A DNA stretch of 64,000 bases from Burkholderia sp. Ac-20365 (GTDB lineage: Bacteria; Pseudomonadota; Gammaproteobacteria; Burkholderiales; Burkholderiaceae): contig NZ_JAAGPI010000012.1 in the NCBI RefSeq assembly GCF_017104715.1, positions 184,828 to 248,827 of the forward strand, read 5' to 3'. This document shows positions 17,043 through 25,615 of this stretch, in pieces (the stretch's first letter is position 1; each line of letters opens with the position of its first letter). Below the pieces are notes generated by a model. It saw only the letters and a program-made list of their open reading frames with translations, made no database searches and was not told where the DNA came from. A program made the translations under genes and the position numbers.

Positions 17043-18032
17043 CTACACACCCCACCTCAGCGACGCTGTATGCACGGGGCTATCCCAATGCCGCATCATG
17101 TCGTCGTCCATCACGCACAGGGTGATCGACGCACCCGCCATTTCCAGCGAGGTCGTCAGCGACCCGACCTGCACGCGCGCGATCTTCAGGTCGCGCTGTT
17201 GCAGCCATAGACGCGTCGAATTAAACAGCAGATACAACTCGCCCAGCGGCGTGCCGCCTAGCCCGTTGACGAGAACCAGCAGTTCCGAGCCCGCTTGCGG
17301 CTTCAGATCGGCGACGATCGCGGTCAGCAGTTCTGCCGCAATCACGTCGGCGGCTGCAAAGCGCGCGCGCCGCCGCCCCGGTTCGCCATGAATGCCCACG
17401 CCAACTTCGATTTCATCGTCGCCGATCTTGAACGTCAGCGTGCCGGCTGCGGGCACCGTGCAACTCGAAAACGCCACACCCATCGTTGCTGTGTTCTTGT
17501 TGACGCGGTCGCCAAACGCCTTGCATTGCTCGAGATTCGCTCCGCTTTCGGCCAGGCTGCCCACCAGTTTCTCGACGATCACCGCACCCGCCACGCCGCG
17601 CCGCCCCGTCGTGTAGCTGGAGTTTTCGACGGCCACGTCGTCGTTGATCAGCACCATCGCGTTCGATAATTCCGACATCTCCGACGCCATTTCGAAGTTC
17701 ATCAGATCGCCCGAATAGTTCTTCACGATGAACAGCGTGCCCGCGCCCGTATCGACGGCGTTCGCGGCGGCCATCATCTGATCGGGCGTCGGCGAGGTGA
17801 ACACCTGGCCGGGGCACGCTGCATCGAGCATGCCGTAGCCGACAAAGCCGCTATGCAACGGCTCGTGTCCCGAACCGCCGCCCGACACCAGCGCGACCTT
17901 GCCCGGCTTCAATGTCTTGCGCCGCACGAATACCGGTTCCTGATTGAGCACGACGAGATCGCCATGCGCGGCAGCAAAACCGGCGAGGCTTTCGGCCAGA
18001 AAGTCGTCGACGTGATTGATGAATTTTTTCAT
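17043..18032 (-). CDS. dhaK: Dihydroxyacetone kinase subunit DhaK
   Basis: A 329-residue DhaK-domain protein. The substrate-binding GGGSGHEPLH motif is at about 51-60, and His215 in GVGIHGEPG corresponds to the histidine that binds the substrate carbonyl covalently in the E. coli enzyme. The start is ATG 18032 with AAAGGAG upstream; the long frame upstream runs antisense-like through dhaL. It is the last gene of the ABC-transport operon, 14 bp after dhaL. No dhaM is nearby. The real substrate may be dihydroxyacetone or a related ketose such as erythrulose. Confidence 0.9.
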   Translation of the reverse strand: MKKFINHVDDFLAESLAGFAAAHGDLVVLNQEPVFVRRKTLKPGKVALVSGGGSGHEPLHSGFVGYGMLDAACPGQVFTSPTPDQMMAAANAVDTGAGTLFIVKNYSGDLMNFEMASEMSELSNAMVLINDDVAVENSSYTTGRRGVAGAVIVEKLVGSLAESGANLEQCKAFGDRVNKNTATMGVAFSSCTVPAAGTLTFKIGDDEIEVGVGIHGEPGRRRARFAAADVIAAELLTAIVADLKPQAGSELLVLVNGLGGTPLGELYLLFNSTRLWLQQRDLKIARVQVGSLTTSLEMAGASITLCVMDDDMMRHWDSPVHTASLRWGV

Positions 18033-18046
18033 GGCCTGGTCTCCTT

Positions 18047-18685
18047 TCATTCTCTGTCTTGCGCCAGCCGCGCGCAGACGGCGGCGATCATCAACTGGCT
18101 CGAGCGCGCGCCCGGATCGATGTGGCCGCGCGAGCGCTCGCCGAGAAACGACGCGCGTCCCTTCGTGGCAAGCATGTCGCGCGTGGCGAGCATGCTCGCT
18201 TCGGCGACCTGCGGCAACGCATCGAGCACGTCCTCGGGCGCGGCGTTGCTGTCGGCGAGTTCCTGAAAGCGCGACGCAACGGGGATCAGCACATCCATCA
18301 TCGTCTTGCTGCCGATCCCCGCCTTGCCGCGCTGCGCAACGGCGTCGACGCCGGCTGCGAACATCTGTGCCGCATCCTCGACGCCCGGCGTATCCGCGCC
18401 TTCTCCGCAGGCTTTCGCCATGCCGTGCAACAACGAATAGAACAGCGGCCCCGACGAGCCGCCCACCGTCGACAGCAGTTTCGACGCCGCGAGGTCCAAT
18501 GCGGGCGCGAACGCCGCGGCTTCGATATCGGCACGCATCGCGAGCAGCGCATCGGCGCCGCGAAGCAGGTTGAAGATATGATCGCCGTCGCCGATCTGCT
18601 GATCGAGCGCCGCGATCTCGTCGGTGTGTTCCTTCAGCGCGGCGTGCGCAGCCTCGATGCACGCCATGACCGTTTTGCCGTTCAT
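18047..18685 (-). CDS. dhaL: Dihydroxyacetone kinase subunit DhaL
   Basis: A 212-residue DhaL-domain protein, the nucleotide-binding partner of DhaK. QQIGDGDHIFNLLRG carries the Asp residues that bind Mg-nucleotide, TVGGSSGPLFYSLL and GIGSKTMMDVLIP are conserved, and SRGHIDPGARSSQLM is the C-terminal lid motif. Its ATG overlaps the stop of the upstream ATPase gene (ATGA), indicating translational coupling. With DhaK it phosphorylates the imported ketose, either with ATP or with a PTS partner encoded elsewhere. Confidence 0.92.
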   Translation of the reverse strand: MNGKTVMACIEAAHAALKEHTDEIAALDQQIGDGDHIFNLLRGADALLAMRADIEAAAFAPALDLAASKLLSTVGGSSGPLFYSLLHGMAKACGEGADTPGVEDAAQMFAAGVDAVAQRGKAGIGSKTMMDVLIPVASRFQELADSNAAPEDVLDALPQVAEASMLATRDMLATKGRASFLGERSRGHIDPGARSSQLMIAAVCARLAQDRE

Positions 18686-19701
18686 GCCGGAATCCTCCTG
18701 CCGTCAGAGCGGAAGTAGAGAAGGCTGCGCGGCGGCAGCGACACGCCGACCGTTTGCCCCGGCGCGAAGTTGCGCTCGGTCATCGTCGTCGCGACGATCG
18801 CCGTGCCCTCGCGGTCCAGAATCAGCAGATGGCGCAGCGGCGAATATTCCAGCACGCGCAGGTTGAGCACGTCGCGCGCATCCGGCGCGTGCAACACGAT
18901 GTCTTCCGGACGAATCGCAACCGTCGACGTACCCGCCGGCATCGCGCCTGAGTCGAACAGCGCGGCCGGCAGCAGATTGATCGGCGGCGAGCCGAGACGC
19001 TGCGCCGCGCTCAACGACGCCGGGTTGCCATACACTTCGCGCGGCGTGCCGATCTGCACGATGCGGCCATGTTCGAGTATGCCGATGCGATCCGCGAGCG
19101 TCGTCGCTTCGACCTGATCGTGCGTGACATAGACGATCGTCGCGCCGATCGTGCGATGCAGCCGCTTCAGTTCGATCCGCAATTCTTCGCGCAGCTTCGC
19201 GTCCAGCGACGACAACGGCTCGTCCATCAGAAAGACTTTCGGCTGCCGCACGAGCGCACGTCCAATCGCGACACGCTGCATTTCGCCGCCCGACAGATGC
19301 GTCGCCATGTTGTCGAGCTTGGATTCCATGTGCAGCAACTGCGCCACTTCCCGCACGCGCGCCTTGATGTCCGCCTCGCTCATGCGCCGGCGCGGCGAGC
19401 GCAATGGAAACGCGAGATTGCCGAATACGGTCAGATGCGGATACAGCGAATACTGCTGGAAAATGAACGCGACATCGCGATCCGCCGGATGCGAATCCGT
19501 CGCCGCTTCGCCGTCGATGAATATCTCGCCTTCGTCGGGACGCTCGAGCCCCGCGATCAGCCGCAGCGTCGTCGTCTTGCCTGCGCCGCTCGGCCCGAGC
19601 AGCACGACGAACTCGCCCTCCTTCACGTCGATCGATACCTCATTGACGGCGACGATATCGCCAAAGCGTTTCGTCACCTGATTCAAGCGGATTTCAGACA
19701 T
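18682..19701 (-). CDS. ABC transporter ATPase (carbohydrate/polyol, MalK-like)
   Basis: A 339-residue ATPase with Walker A GPSGAGKTT (36-44), the signature LSGGEMQR, Walker B VFLMDEPLSSLD and a C-terminal TOBE-type regulatory domain. Start ATG 19701 overlaps the end of the preceding ATPase gene by 8 bp; upstream in-frame codons would lie inside that gene. Two ATPases for one permease pair is the arrangement seen in glycerol-type GlpST systems, where they form a heterodimer. It lies between the second ATPase gene and dhaL and likely energises the same importer. Confidence 0.9.
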   Translation of the reverse strand: MSEIRLNQVTKRFGDIVAVNEVSIDVKEGEFVVLLGPSGAGKTTTLRLIAGLERPDEGEIFIDGEAATDSHPADRDVAFIFQQYSLYPHLTVFGNLAFPLRSPRRRMSEADIKARVREVAQLLHMESKLDNMATHLSGGEMQRVAIGRALVRQPKVFLMDEPLSSLDAKLREELRIELKRLHRTIGATIVYVTHDQVEATTLADRIGILEHGRIVQIGTPREVYGNPASLSAAQRLGSPPINLLPAALFDSGAMPAGTSTVAIRPEDIVLHAPDARDVLNLRVLEYSPLRHLLILDREGTAIVATTMTERNFAPGQTVGVSLPPRSLLYFRSDGRRIPA

Positions 19702-20809
19702 AGGCGCCCCCTTTGTCGTTTCCGTTGACGGCCATCTGGGGCGCTGCGCCCGCAAGCATCTTGCCGCTGGCCGCGTCGTACAGCAGCGTGCGTTCCTTGC
19801 GAAACGACAATCCCACCTGCGCCCCGGCAGCCCGCCCTTCGTCTTTGCCGACCCTCACGCGAACGATGCCAAGCGACGTATCGACGACGAGAATCTGATG
19901 CGAGCCGAGATACTCGTCGGCGATCACACGTCCGCGCAACGCGCCGTGCTCGTCGATCCGCACATGCTCGGGCCGGATGCCCAGCATGAGCTTCGCAGCG
20001 GACGCGCCAGTGCGCGGCACCGGCACGAACGCGCCGCCGAGCGACACCTGTTCGGCGCCCGCTTCCACACCGGTATCGACGGGCAGAAAGTTCATTGGCG
20101 GACTGCCGATGAAATTGCCCACGAAAATAGTCGCGGGAAAGTGATAGATCTCCTGAGGCGAAGCCGCCTGCAGCACTTCGCCCTGATTCATCACGACGAT
20201 ATCGTCAGCCATCGCCATCGCTTCGCTTTGATCGTGCGTCACGTAGACGGTCGTTGCGTTGAGCGAGTTATGCAGCTTGCGCAGTTCGAGGCACATCAAC
20301 TCACGAAAGTCGGCATCGAGCGTGCCGAGCGGCTCGTCCATCAGAAACGCCTTTGGATGCCGGACGATCGCGCGGCCCAACGCGACGCGCTGGCGATCGC
20401 CGCCGGACAGCCCGCCCGTTTTGCGATCGAGCAGGCTTTCGATGCGCAGCACACGCGCAGCAGATTCGACGCGCGTTGCAATCTCCCGGCGCGGAAGACC
20501 CTCATTTTTCAGGGGAAACGCGATGTTATTGCGCACGCTCATATGTGGATAGAGCGCGAACATCTGGAACACGAACGCGATGTCGCGCTGGCGTGCGCGC
20601 AACGCCGTGACATCTTCTCCGTCGATCTGGATCTGCCCCGATGTCGGCAGCTCCAGCCCGGCGATCATGCGCAAAGTCGTCGTCTTGCCGCAGCCGGACG
20701 GACCGAGCAGCACGACGAAGCGGCCATCGTGCACGGTCAGATTCGTGTTGCGCACAGCCGTAAAGTCGCCGAAACGTTTTTGGAGGTTCGAAAGTACGAT
20801 CGTCGACAT
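19694..20809 (-). CDS. ABC transporter ATPase (carbohydrate/polyol, second subunit)
   Basis: A 371-residue ATPase with Walker A GPSGCGKTTT, signature LSGGDRQR, Walker B FLMDEPLGTLD and a C-terminal OB-type domain (about 240-371). It resembles MalK/UgpC-type subunits of sugar importers. The gene starts 3 bp after the stop of the 64-residue membrane protein gene and overlaps the next ATPase gene, so the whole set is translated together. It is not a duplicate of its neighbour; the two differ throughout, which supports a heterodimeric nucleotide-binding unit. Confidence 0.9.
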   Translation of the reverse strand: MSTIVLSNLQKRFGDFTAVRNTNLTVHDGRFVVLLGPSGCGKTTTLRMIAGLELPTSGQIQIDGEDVTALRARQRDIAFVFQMFALYPHMSVRNNIAFPLKNEGLPRREIATRVESAARVLRIESLLDRKTGGLSGGDRQRVALGRAIVRHPKAFLMDEPLGTLDADFRELMCLELRKLHNSLNATTVYVTHDQSEAMAMADDIVVMNQGEVLQAASPQEIYHFPATIFVGNFIGSPPMNFLPVDTGVEAGAEQVSLGGAFVPVPRTGASAAKLMLGIRPEHVRIDEHGALRGRVIADEYLGSHQILVVDTSLGIVRVRVGKDEGRAAGAQVGLSFRKERTLLYDAASGKMLAGAAPQMAVNGNDKGGAYV

Positions 20810-20812
20810 GGC

Positions 20813-21007
20813 TCAGTCCGGAAAGTGACTCGTCACAACGAACGACAGTGCGCCGACCAGGATCACCGGGAACGACCACGTGTAAAGATCGACGGTGAAT
20901 GGTTGAACCAGCATCGCGATGCCGAGACCGATCAGCACCGTCGAAGCGCCCTCACAATAGCGGCGGCGAAAGATACGCCGGCGTGGCAAGGTGGTTTGCA
21001 CTTTCAT
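20813..21007 (-). CDS. Small two-TM membrane protein of the ABC operon
   Basis: A 64-residue protein: a basic N-terminus (LPRRRIFRRRY), a first hydrophobic segment (about 21-36: STVLIGLGIAMLVQPF) and a second (about 42-60: TWSFPVILVGALSFVVTSHF). It is too small to be an ordinary permease. Its ATG overlaps the permease stop (ATGA) and its stop is 3 bp from the ATPase ATG, so it is clearly an operon member. Glycerol-type GlpSTPQV operons also encode a small membrane protein (DUF2160); this protein has a similar size and setting, but homology is not established. An accessory transporter subunit is the best guess. Confidence 0.7.
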   Translation of the reverse strand: MKVQTTLPRRRIFRRRYCEGASTVLIGLGIAMLVQPFTVDLYTWSFPVILVGALSFVVTSHFPD

Positions 21008-21957
21008 TTGCGCACCGCTCCGAAAGTGATGCCGCGCAACAGATGCTTGCGCAGCACAACGGTAAAGATAAGAATCGGCAGCACGAACAGGGTCGTCGCG
21101 GCCGCGACGGCAGGCCAGTCCTGACCGCCTTCGCCGATGATGAACGGTATGAACGGCGGCATGGTTTGCGCGTCGCCGCTCGTTAGCAACGATGCGAACG
21201 CGTACTCGTTCCACGCGAAGATCAGGCAGAAGATCGCGGTGGCGGCGATGCCTGTAATTGCCTGCGGCAACACCACCTTGATGAACGCCTGCATGCGCGT
21301 GTACCCGTCGACCAGCGCGGCTTCTTCATACTCGCGCGGAATCTCGTCGATAAAGCCCTTCAGCAGCCACACGGCGAGCGATACATTCACTGCCGTGTAC
21401 AGCACGATCATGCCGAGGTAACTGTCGGCGAGACCCAACGCGCGGTACATCAGGTAGATCGGAATGGCGACGGCAATAGGTGGCATCATCCGCGTGGACA
21501 GAATGAAGAAGAGCAGATCGTCGGCGAGCGGAACCTTGAAGCGCGAGAACGCATAGGCCGCAAGCGTGCCGAGAAATACCGCCAGAAATGTCGACCCAAA
21601 ACCGATCACAAGCGAATTGATGAAGCGCGGCACGACTTTCGACGGCCCCGCGATCACCATATTGCGCTTGCGCACATCGCGGTCGTACCAGGTCTGCGCG
21701 GGCGGCAAGCTTGCGATGAACTCAGACGTCTGCCGCGAACGGATCGTGAAGAGATTCACGTAGCCTTCCATCGACGGCTGGAACACCACGACGGGTGGAT
21801 ACGCAATCGCGTCCTCCTGAGTCTTGAAGCTGGTCAGGATGATCCATACGATGGGCAGCGTTGCGACCAGCGCATAGGCAATCACGACCACGGCGGCGAA
21901 CGTCTTGCCGCGCGGCGAAGCGGCGACGACCGATTGTTGAAGGGCAAGGTCCGTCAT
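21004..21957 (-). CDS. ABC transporter permease (carbohydrate, MalG-like)
   Basis: A 317-residue inner-membrane permease with about six hydrophobic segments and the EAA loop EYEEAALVDGYTRMQAFIKVVLP that docks onto the ATPase. An unusually long first periplasmic loop lies at about 55-115 (NLFTIRSRQTSEFIASLPPAQTWYDRD). ATG 21957 overlaps the stop of the other permease gene (ATGA), and its own stop overlaps the small membrane-protein start. It forms the channel with the second permease for the substrate delivered by the binding protein. Confidence 0.9.
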   Translation of the reverse strand: MTDLALQQSVVAASPRGKTFAAVVVIAYALVATLPIVWIILTSFKTQEDAIAYPPVVVFQPSMEGYVNLFTIRSRQTSEFIASLPPAQTWYDRDVRKRNMVIAGPSKVVPRFINSLVIGFGSTFLAVFLGTLAAYAFSRFKVPLADDLLFFILSTRMMPPIAVAIPIYLMYRALGLADSYLGMIVLYTAVNVSLAVWLLKGFIDEIPREYEEAALVDGYTRMQAFIKVVLPQAITGIAATAIFCLIFAWNEYAFASLLTSGDAQTMPPFIPFIIGEGGQDWPAVAAATTLFVLPILIFTVVLRKHLLRGITFGAVRK

Positions 21958-22910
21958 CGCTGTTTCACCCTGTTGAGTGCCTTCACATAGATATTCGCCG
22001 CGCCGAACACGACCACAAACAGAATGATCGCCAGCGCCGACGAATAACCCGTTTGCCATTTCTCGAACGCAGCGCGTTTGAGCGTGATCGACACGGTTTC
22101 CGTCACGGAGCCTGGACCGCCCGACGTCAGCAGATTCACCATATCGAACATCTTGAAGTTCTCGATGCCGCGAAACAGGATGGCGAGCATCAGGAACGGC
22201 AGCGTCATTGGCAGCGTGATCGACCAGAACTGGCGCCACGACGATGCACGGTCCACTTCGGCCGCTTCGTAGATGTAGTCGGGAATGGAGCGCAAGCCCG
22301 CAAGGCAGATCAGCATCACGTAGGGCGTCCACATCCATGTATCAACCATGACGATGGTCCACGGCGCGAGCGGCACGTCGCCGATCATCTGGAACGAGTT
22401 CGGCGGAATGCCTGTGAAGAAGCTGACGATATCGTTGAAGAGGCCGGTTTGAGGCTGCAAAATGAATGTCCAGAAGTTGCCGACCACGGCGGGCGACAAC
22501 ATCATCGGCAACAGGATCAGCGTCGTCCAGAAACTATGGCCGCGAAACTGCCGGTTGATCAGCAGCGCGAGTCCAAACCCGAGCAACACTTCGAGTCCGA
22601 CCGACCAGAACACGAAGCGCGCCGTCACCTGCATCGCGTACCAGATGTCGTCGTCGGTCAGGATGTCCGTGTAATTGTCGATGCCGACAAACCGCGCCGG
22701 CACGCTCGGCATATTCGACTTGAAGTTCGTAAACGACAATCGCAGTGCCCAGATCAACGGAAAGATGTTGATCGCAAGCAGCAGGACGATGGTCGGAAGA
22801 ATGAACAGCCACGCGATGGTCCGGTCAGACAGGCCGCGCAGGCGCGCCGCCGCGCGCGCCTGCGTTTTCGCCTGCAACCCTTCCGTAGGAAAAGGCTTGT
22901 TTGCCAACAT
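21954..22910 (-). CDS. ABC transporter permease (carbohydrate, MalF-like)
   Basis: A 318-residue permease with six predicted membrane segments (first at about 28-50, WLFILPTIVLLLAINIFPLIWAL) and an EAA loop (YIYEAAEVDRASSWRQFWSITLP). Start ATG 22910 is preferred because AAAGGAGTC lies upstream; an earlier in-frame start would add 11 residues without a ribosome binding site. It lies 63 bp after the binding-protein gene and overlaps the next permease by ATGA. Confidence 0.9.
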   Translation of the reverse strand: MLANKPFPTEGLQAKTQARAAARLRGLSDRTIAWLFILPTIVLLLAINIFPLIWALRLSFTNFKSNMPSVPARFVGIDNYTDILTDDDIWYAMQVTARFVFWSVGLEVLLGFGLALLINRQFRGHSFWTTLILLPMMLSPAVVGNFWTFILQPQTGLFNDIVSFFTGIPPNSFQMIGDVPLAPWTIVMVDTWMWTPYVMLICLAGLRSIPDYIYEAAEVDRASSWRQFWSITLPMTLPFLMLAILFRGIENFKMFDMVNLLTSGGPGSVTETVSITLKRAAFEKWQTGYSSALAIILFVVVFGAANIYVKALNRVKQR

Positions 22911-22973
22911 GCCCGACTCCTTTGCACGAACGGGTTTAGCCAATCCGCGCGTTGAAACCTCTGGCGTATCAGT

Positions 22974-24302
22974 TCACTTCCCTTCTGCCTTGAAGACCTT
23001 GTTCCAGTCCTTGACGAGCAGATCGAGTGCTTCTTTCGCGGTGCCTTTATCGGCGACCACATAGTCATGCACGCGCTTTTGCATGTCGAGCAGCAGTTCC
23101 GCATAGGCAGGTTCCGCCCAGAAGTCCTTGACGATCGACATCGACTTCAGGAAAGCAGGCGCGAACGGTGCGCTCTTCGGAAAGTCCGGCGCATCCACCA
23201 CCGACTTCGCCGCCGAATAGCCGCCGAGTTGCCACCACTTCTTTTGCACATCGGCCTGCGCAAACCATTTGATATATTCGAGTGCATCCGCCTTGTGGTC
23301 CGAGTATGAGACGACTGAAATACCCTGCCCGCCGAGTTGCGTGAACTGCTTGGTTTCCTTTGGATTGACGAAGAACCCGATCTTGTCGCCACCCACATTC
23401 GGATCTTTGTACAACCCAGGGAAGAACGCGAACCAGTTCATCTGCATCGCAACCTGACCGGACTTGAATGCGTCGAGCCCTTCCTGCATGTACGCGTTTG
23501 TCATGCCCGGTGCAGTGCAGCACTTGTAGAGCGCCTTGTAGAACTCAAGTCCCTTGATTGCACCCGGTGAATTCACAAAGCCATCCAGGTGATAAGGCTT
23601 CTTCGGGTCCTGATATTCGAATCCGAAGTTGTAGAGCATGTTGGTCACGCCCATCGTAATGCCTTCGGAACCGCGTTCGGTGAAGATATACACGCCATAC
23701 ACGGTCTTTCCGTCGATCTTTCTCCCCTGGAAGAACTCGGCCGTTTGCTTGAGTTCATCCATCGTGGTCGGCGGTTCGAGTTCGCGTTTGTATTTCTGCT
23801 TGAACTCGGCGCGCAGTTCCGGCCTTGCAAACCAGTCTTTCCGGTATGTCCATCCCACTGCATCCGCCATGGCCGGCAATGCCCAGTAGTTCGGCGTATT
23901 CTTCGGCCATTCCGCGTAGCCGACCACCGTCGCGGGCACGAAATCGTTCATCGATATCTTGTTCTTGTCGAAGAAGTCATTGAGCTTCACGTAGTGTCCA
24001 TTGACGGCCGCACCACCAATCCACTGACTATCGCCAATGATCAGATCGCACAACTTGCCGTGCGAATTGAGTTCATTGATAAAGCGGTCCGCGTAGCTGG
24101 TCCAGGGCACGAATTCGAACTTCATCGCAATGCCCGTCTTGGCGGTGAAGTCCTTGGACAATTCGACGAGTGCATTGGCGGGATCCCACGCGGCCCAGCA
24201 CAACGTCAACTGCTTGCCTTGTGCGTGCGCCGCCGATCCGAAACACAGCCCCATCGACGCCAGGACCGCTGCAATTACCCTTGCTGACGTAAGACGTACC
24301 AT
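22974..24302 (-). CDS. ABC transporter substrate-binding protein (family 1, carbohydrate)
   Basis: A 442-residue periplasmic binding protein. The signal peptide is clear (MVRLTSARVIAAVLASMGLC..., cleavage near AHA-Q at about residue 27). The mature protein has the cluster B sugar-binding pattern (LVELSKDFTAKTGIAMKFEFVP, LPAMADAVGWTYRKDWF, FKSGQVAMQMNWFAFF). ATG 24302 has AAGGAGAAG upstream. It is the first structural gene of the importer/kinase operon and follows its LacI regulator by 113 bp. The dhaLK genes at the operon end suggest a polyol or ketose ligand. Confidence 0.9.
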   Translation of the reverse strand: MVRLTSARVIAAVLASMGLCFGSAAHAQGKQLTLCWAAWDPANALVELSKDFTAKTGIAMKFEFVPWTSYADRFINELNSHGKLCDLIIGDSQWIGGAAVNGHYVKLNDFFDKNKISMNDFVPATVVGYAEWPKNTPNYWALPAMADAVGWTYRKDWFARPELRAEFKQKYKRELEPPTTMDELKQTAEFFQGRKIDGKTVYGVYIFTERGSEGITMGVTNMLYNFGFEYQDPKKPYHLDGFVNSPGAIKGLEFYKALYKCCTAPGMTNAYMQEGLDAFKSGQVAMQMNWFAFFPGLYKDPNVGGDKIGFFVNPKETKQFTQLGGQGISVVSYSDHKADALEYIKWFAQADVQKKWWQLGGYSAAKSVVDAPDFPKSAPFAPAFLKSMSIVKDFWAEPAYAELLLDMQKRVHDYVVADKGTAKEALDLLVKDWNKVFKAEGK

Positions 24303-24346
24303 TTGTCTTCTCCTTGTCTCTCTCGGGTCTCCAACCTGATGACAGA

Positions 24347-24362
24347 CAGCGCCCATGCGCTG
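24347..24362. promoter_or_regulatory. Hairpin/operator candidate between lacI-type gene and binding protein
   Basis: CAGCGC-ccat-GCGCTG, a perfect 6-bp dyad in the 113-bp gap. It could be an operator for the upstream LacI regulator or a short terminator of its gene; no T run is present. Confidence 0.35.
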
Positions 24363-24415
24363 GACGCTGTATTTGGGCTCTGGCGGATCAACCGGCAATC
24401 CGCGCGTCGCGAGCG

Positions 24416-25435
24416 TCAGGCATGCGCATTCTCACGAAGATAAATTCGGGTTTCGGGCGTCGGGATACCGGGCACGCCACGCACATCGTTCAGGAAATTG
24501 ACGGCGGCGAGTCCCGACCAATGGACGATGCCGCGCACGTCCTGGTCGAGAATCACGTCGATCGCGCGCTCGGACAACTGCACGCGGGTGTCGGTCGTGC
24601 ATTCATGTCCGATCAGAACCACACGCGCCTTGTCGCCTGACTCCTGTAATGCGGACGCAATGCCGGACACGCCGCCGCCCGTCACATACACGCCCACCAG
24701 ATCGCGCTGCCCGGCGATCAGACCTTGCACGGCGAGGCCGGCGCTATCGTCGTCTTCAGCGAAATCGGGTTCGGTGACCCAACGCAAGTTGCGGAAATCT
24801 TCTTCGAGAACCTGAGAGAAACCGGTGCGGCGCTCGAGCTGATCGTGCAGCCGCGACGACGCCGACAGCACCGCGACAGTACCAATGCGCGAGCCGACGA
24901 AGCGCCCCATCAGCAGGCCGGCAGTACGTCCCGCGATGCGATTGTCGACGCCGACATACGCGGCGCGAGCACTCGATGGCAAATCAGAAAACACCGTAAC
25001 CACAGGCACATTCGCATCCGTCATGTCCTGAATCATCCGATCGACCCAGGGGTAATCGAGCGGCACGAGCACAAGCGCGTCGTAGTCGATCAGTTGCTGG
25101 GCAAGCGATGTGGCGTCGCGCTGATTGGAGAGATCGCAACGATAAAACGACGGAACGATGCGGTGCTCGCGAAAGAAACTGGCCGACAACGCGATATCGC
25201 GTTCGACCTGATCGAGAAAGCGGGAGTTGATTTGCGGCAGTACGAAAGCGACCCGGAACGACGTGGTCTTTGCGGGCCGGCCGCGGCTGGCGCGCTCGTC
25301 GCATAGCGTCGCAAGCGCGAGATGAACACGTTCCGCTGTCTCAGGGCGAACCCCCTGGTCGTCGCGCAGCACACGATCGACCGTGGCAACGCTCACGCCA
25401 GCGCGACGCGCAATCATCATACGTGTAGCCGGCAT
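24416..25435 (-). CDS. LacI family transcriptional regulator
   Basis: A 339-residue LacI-type repressor: helix-turn-helix at about 6-50 (MIARRAGVSVATVDRVLRDDQGVRPETAERVHLAL), then a periplasmic-binding-like sensor domain (about 65-335, with YVGVDNRIAGRTAGLLMGRF). ATG 25435 has GGAGGAGA just upstream, which decides it over the more distal in-frame start. It lies upstream of and on the same strand as the importer/kinase operon and is expected to repress it until the sugar or polyol binds. A cluster of dyads upstream may be its own control region. Confidence 0.9.
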   Translation of the reverse strand: MPATRMMIARRAGVSVATVDRVLRDDQGVRPETAERVHLALATLCDERASRGRPAKTTSFRVAFVLPQINSRFLDQVERDIALSASFFREHRIVPSFYRCDLSNQRDATSLAQQLIDYDALVLVPLDYPWVDRMIQDMTDANVPVVTVFSDLPSSARAAYVGVDNRIAGRTAGLLMGRFVGSRIGTVAVLSASSRLHDQLERRTGFSQVLEEDFRNLRWVTEPDFAEDDDSAGLAVQGLIAGQRDLVGVYVTGGGVSGIASALQESGDKARVVLIGHECTTDTRVQLSERAIDVILDQDVRGIVHWSGLAAVNFLNDVRGVPGIPTPETRIYLRENAHA

Positions 25436-25526
25436 GGGTCTCCTCCGGTGCCGAGCCAAAAGACATTTTGTTAACCCAAGATAGTTTTCCGGTGGCGGAA
25501 TGCAAGCTTTTTTCGCGCGTTAAATG

Positions 25527-25548
25527 CGTCATTTTTGATGACGTCATC
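25527..25548. promoter_or_regulatory. Overlapping dyads in the lacI-type/metR gap
   Basis: CGTCAT-N5-ATGACG (25527-25543) overlaps the perfect 12-bp palindrome GATGACGTCATC (25537-25548), giving three closely spaced TGACG half-sites. The surrounding 180 bp between the LacI-type and metR genes is markedly AT-rich, as expected of a promoter region. Likely operator of the LacI-type regulator. Confidence 0.5.
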
Positions 25549-25615
25549 TTATTGAGTACTTTGCTGTAGGTACTTAATGTTTTTTACCATGCGGGTTAAA
25601 CGGAGTGTGCGAGAA

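Noticed and set aside
17043..18662. A 539-residue version of DhaK
   Set aside because: The first 210 residues are an out-of-frame reading of dhaL. DhaK homology and a ribosome binding site begin at ATG 18032.
21861..22955. A 364-codon open frame on the + strand
   Set aside because: Antisense to both permease genes of the dhaLK operon; Arg/His/Gln-rich with no recognisable motif.
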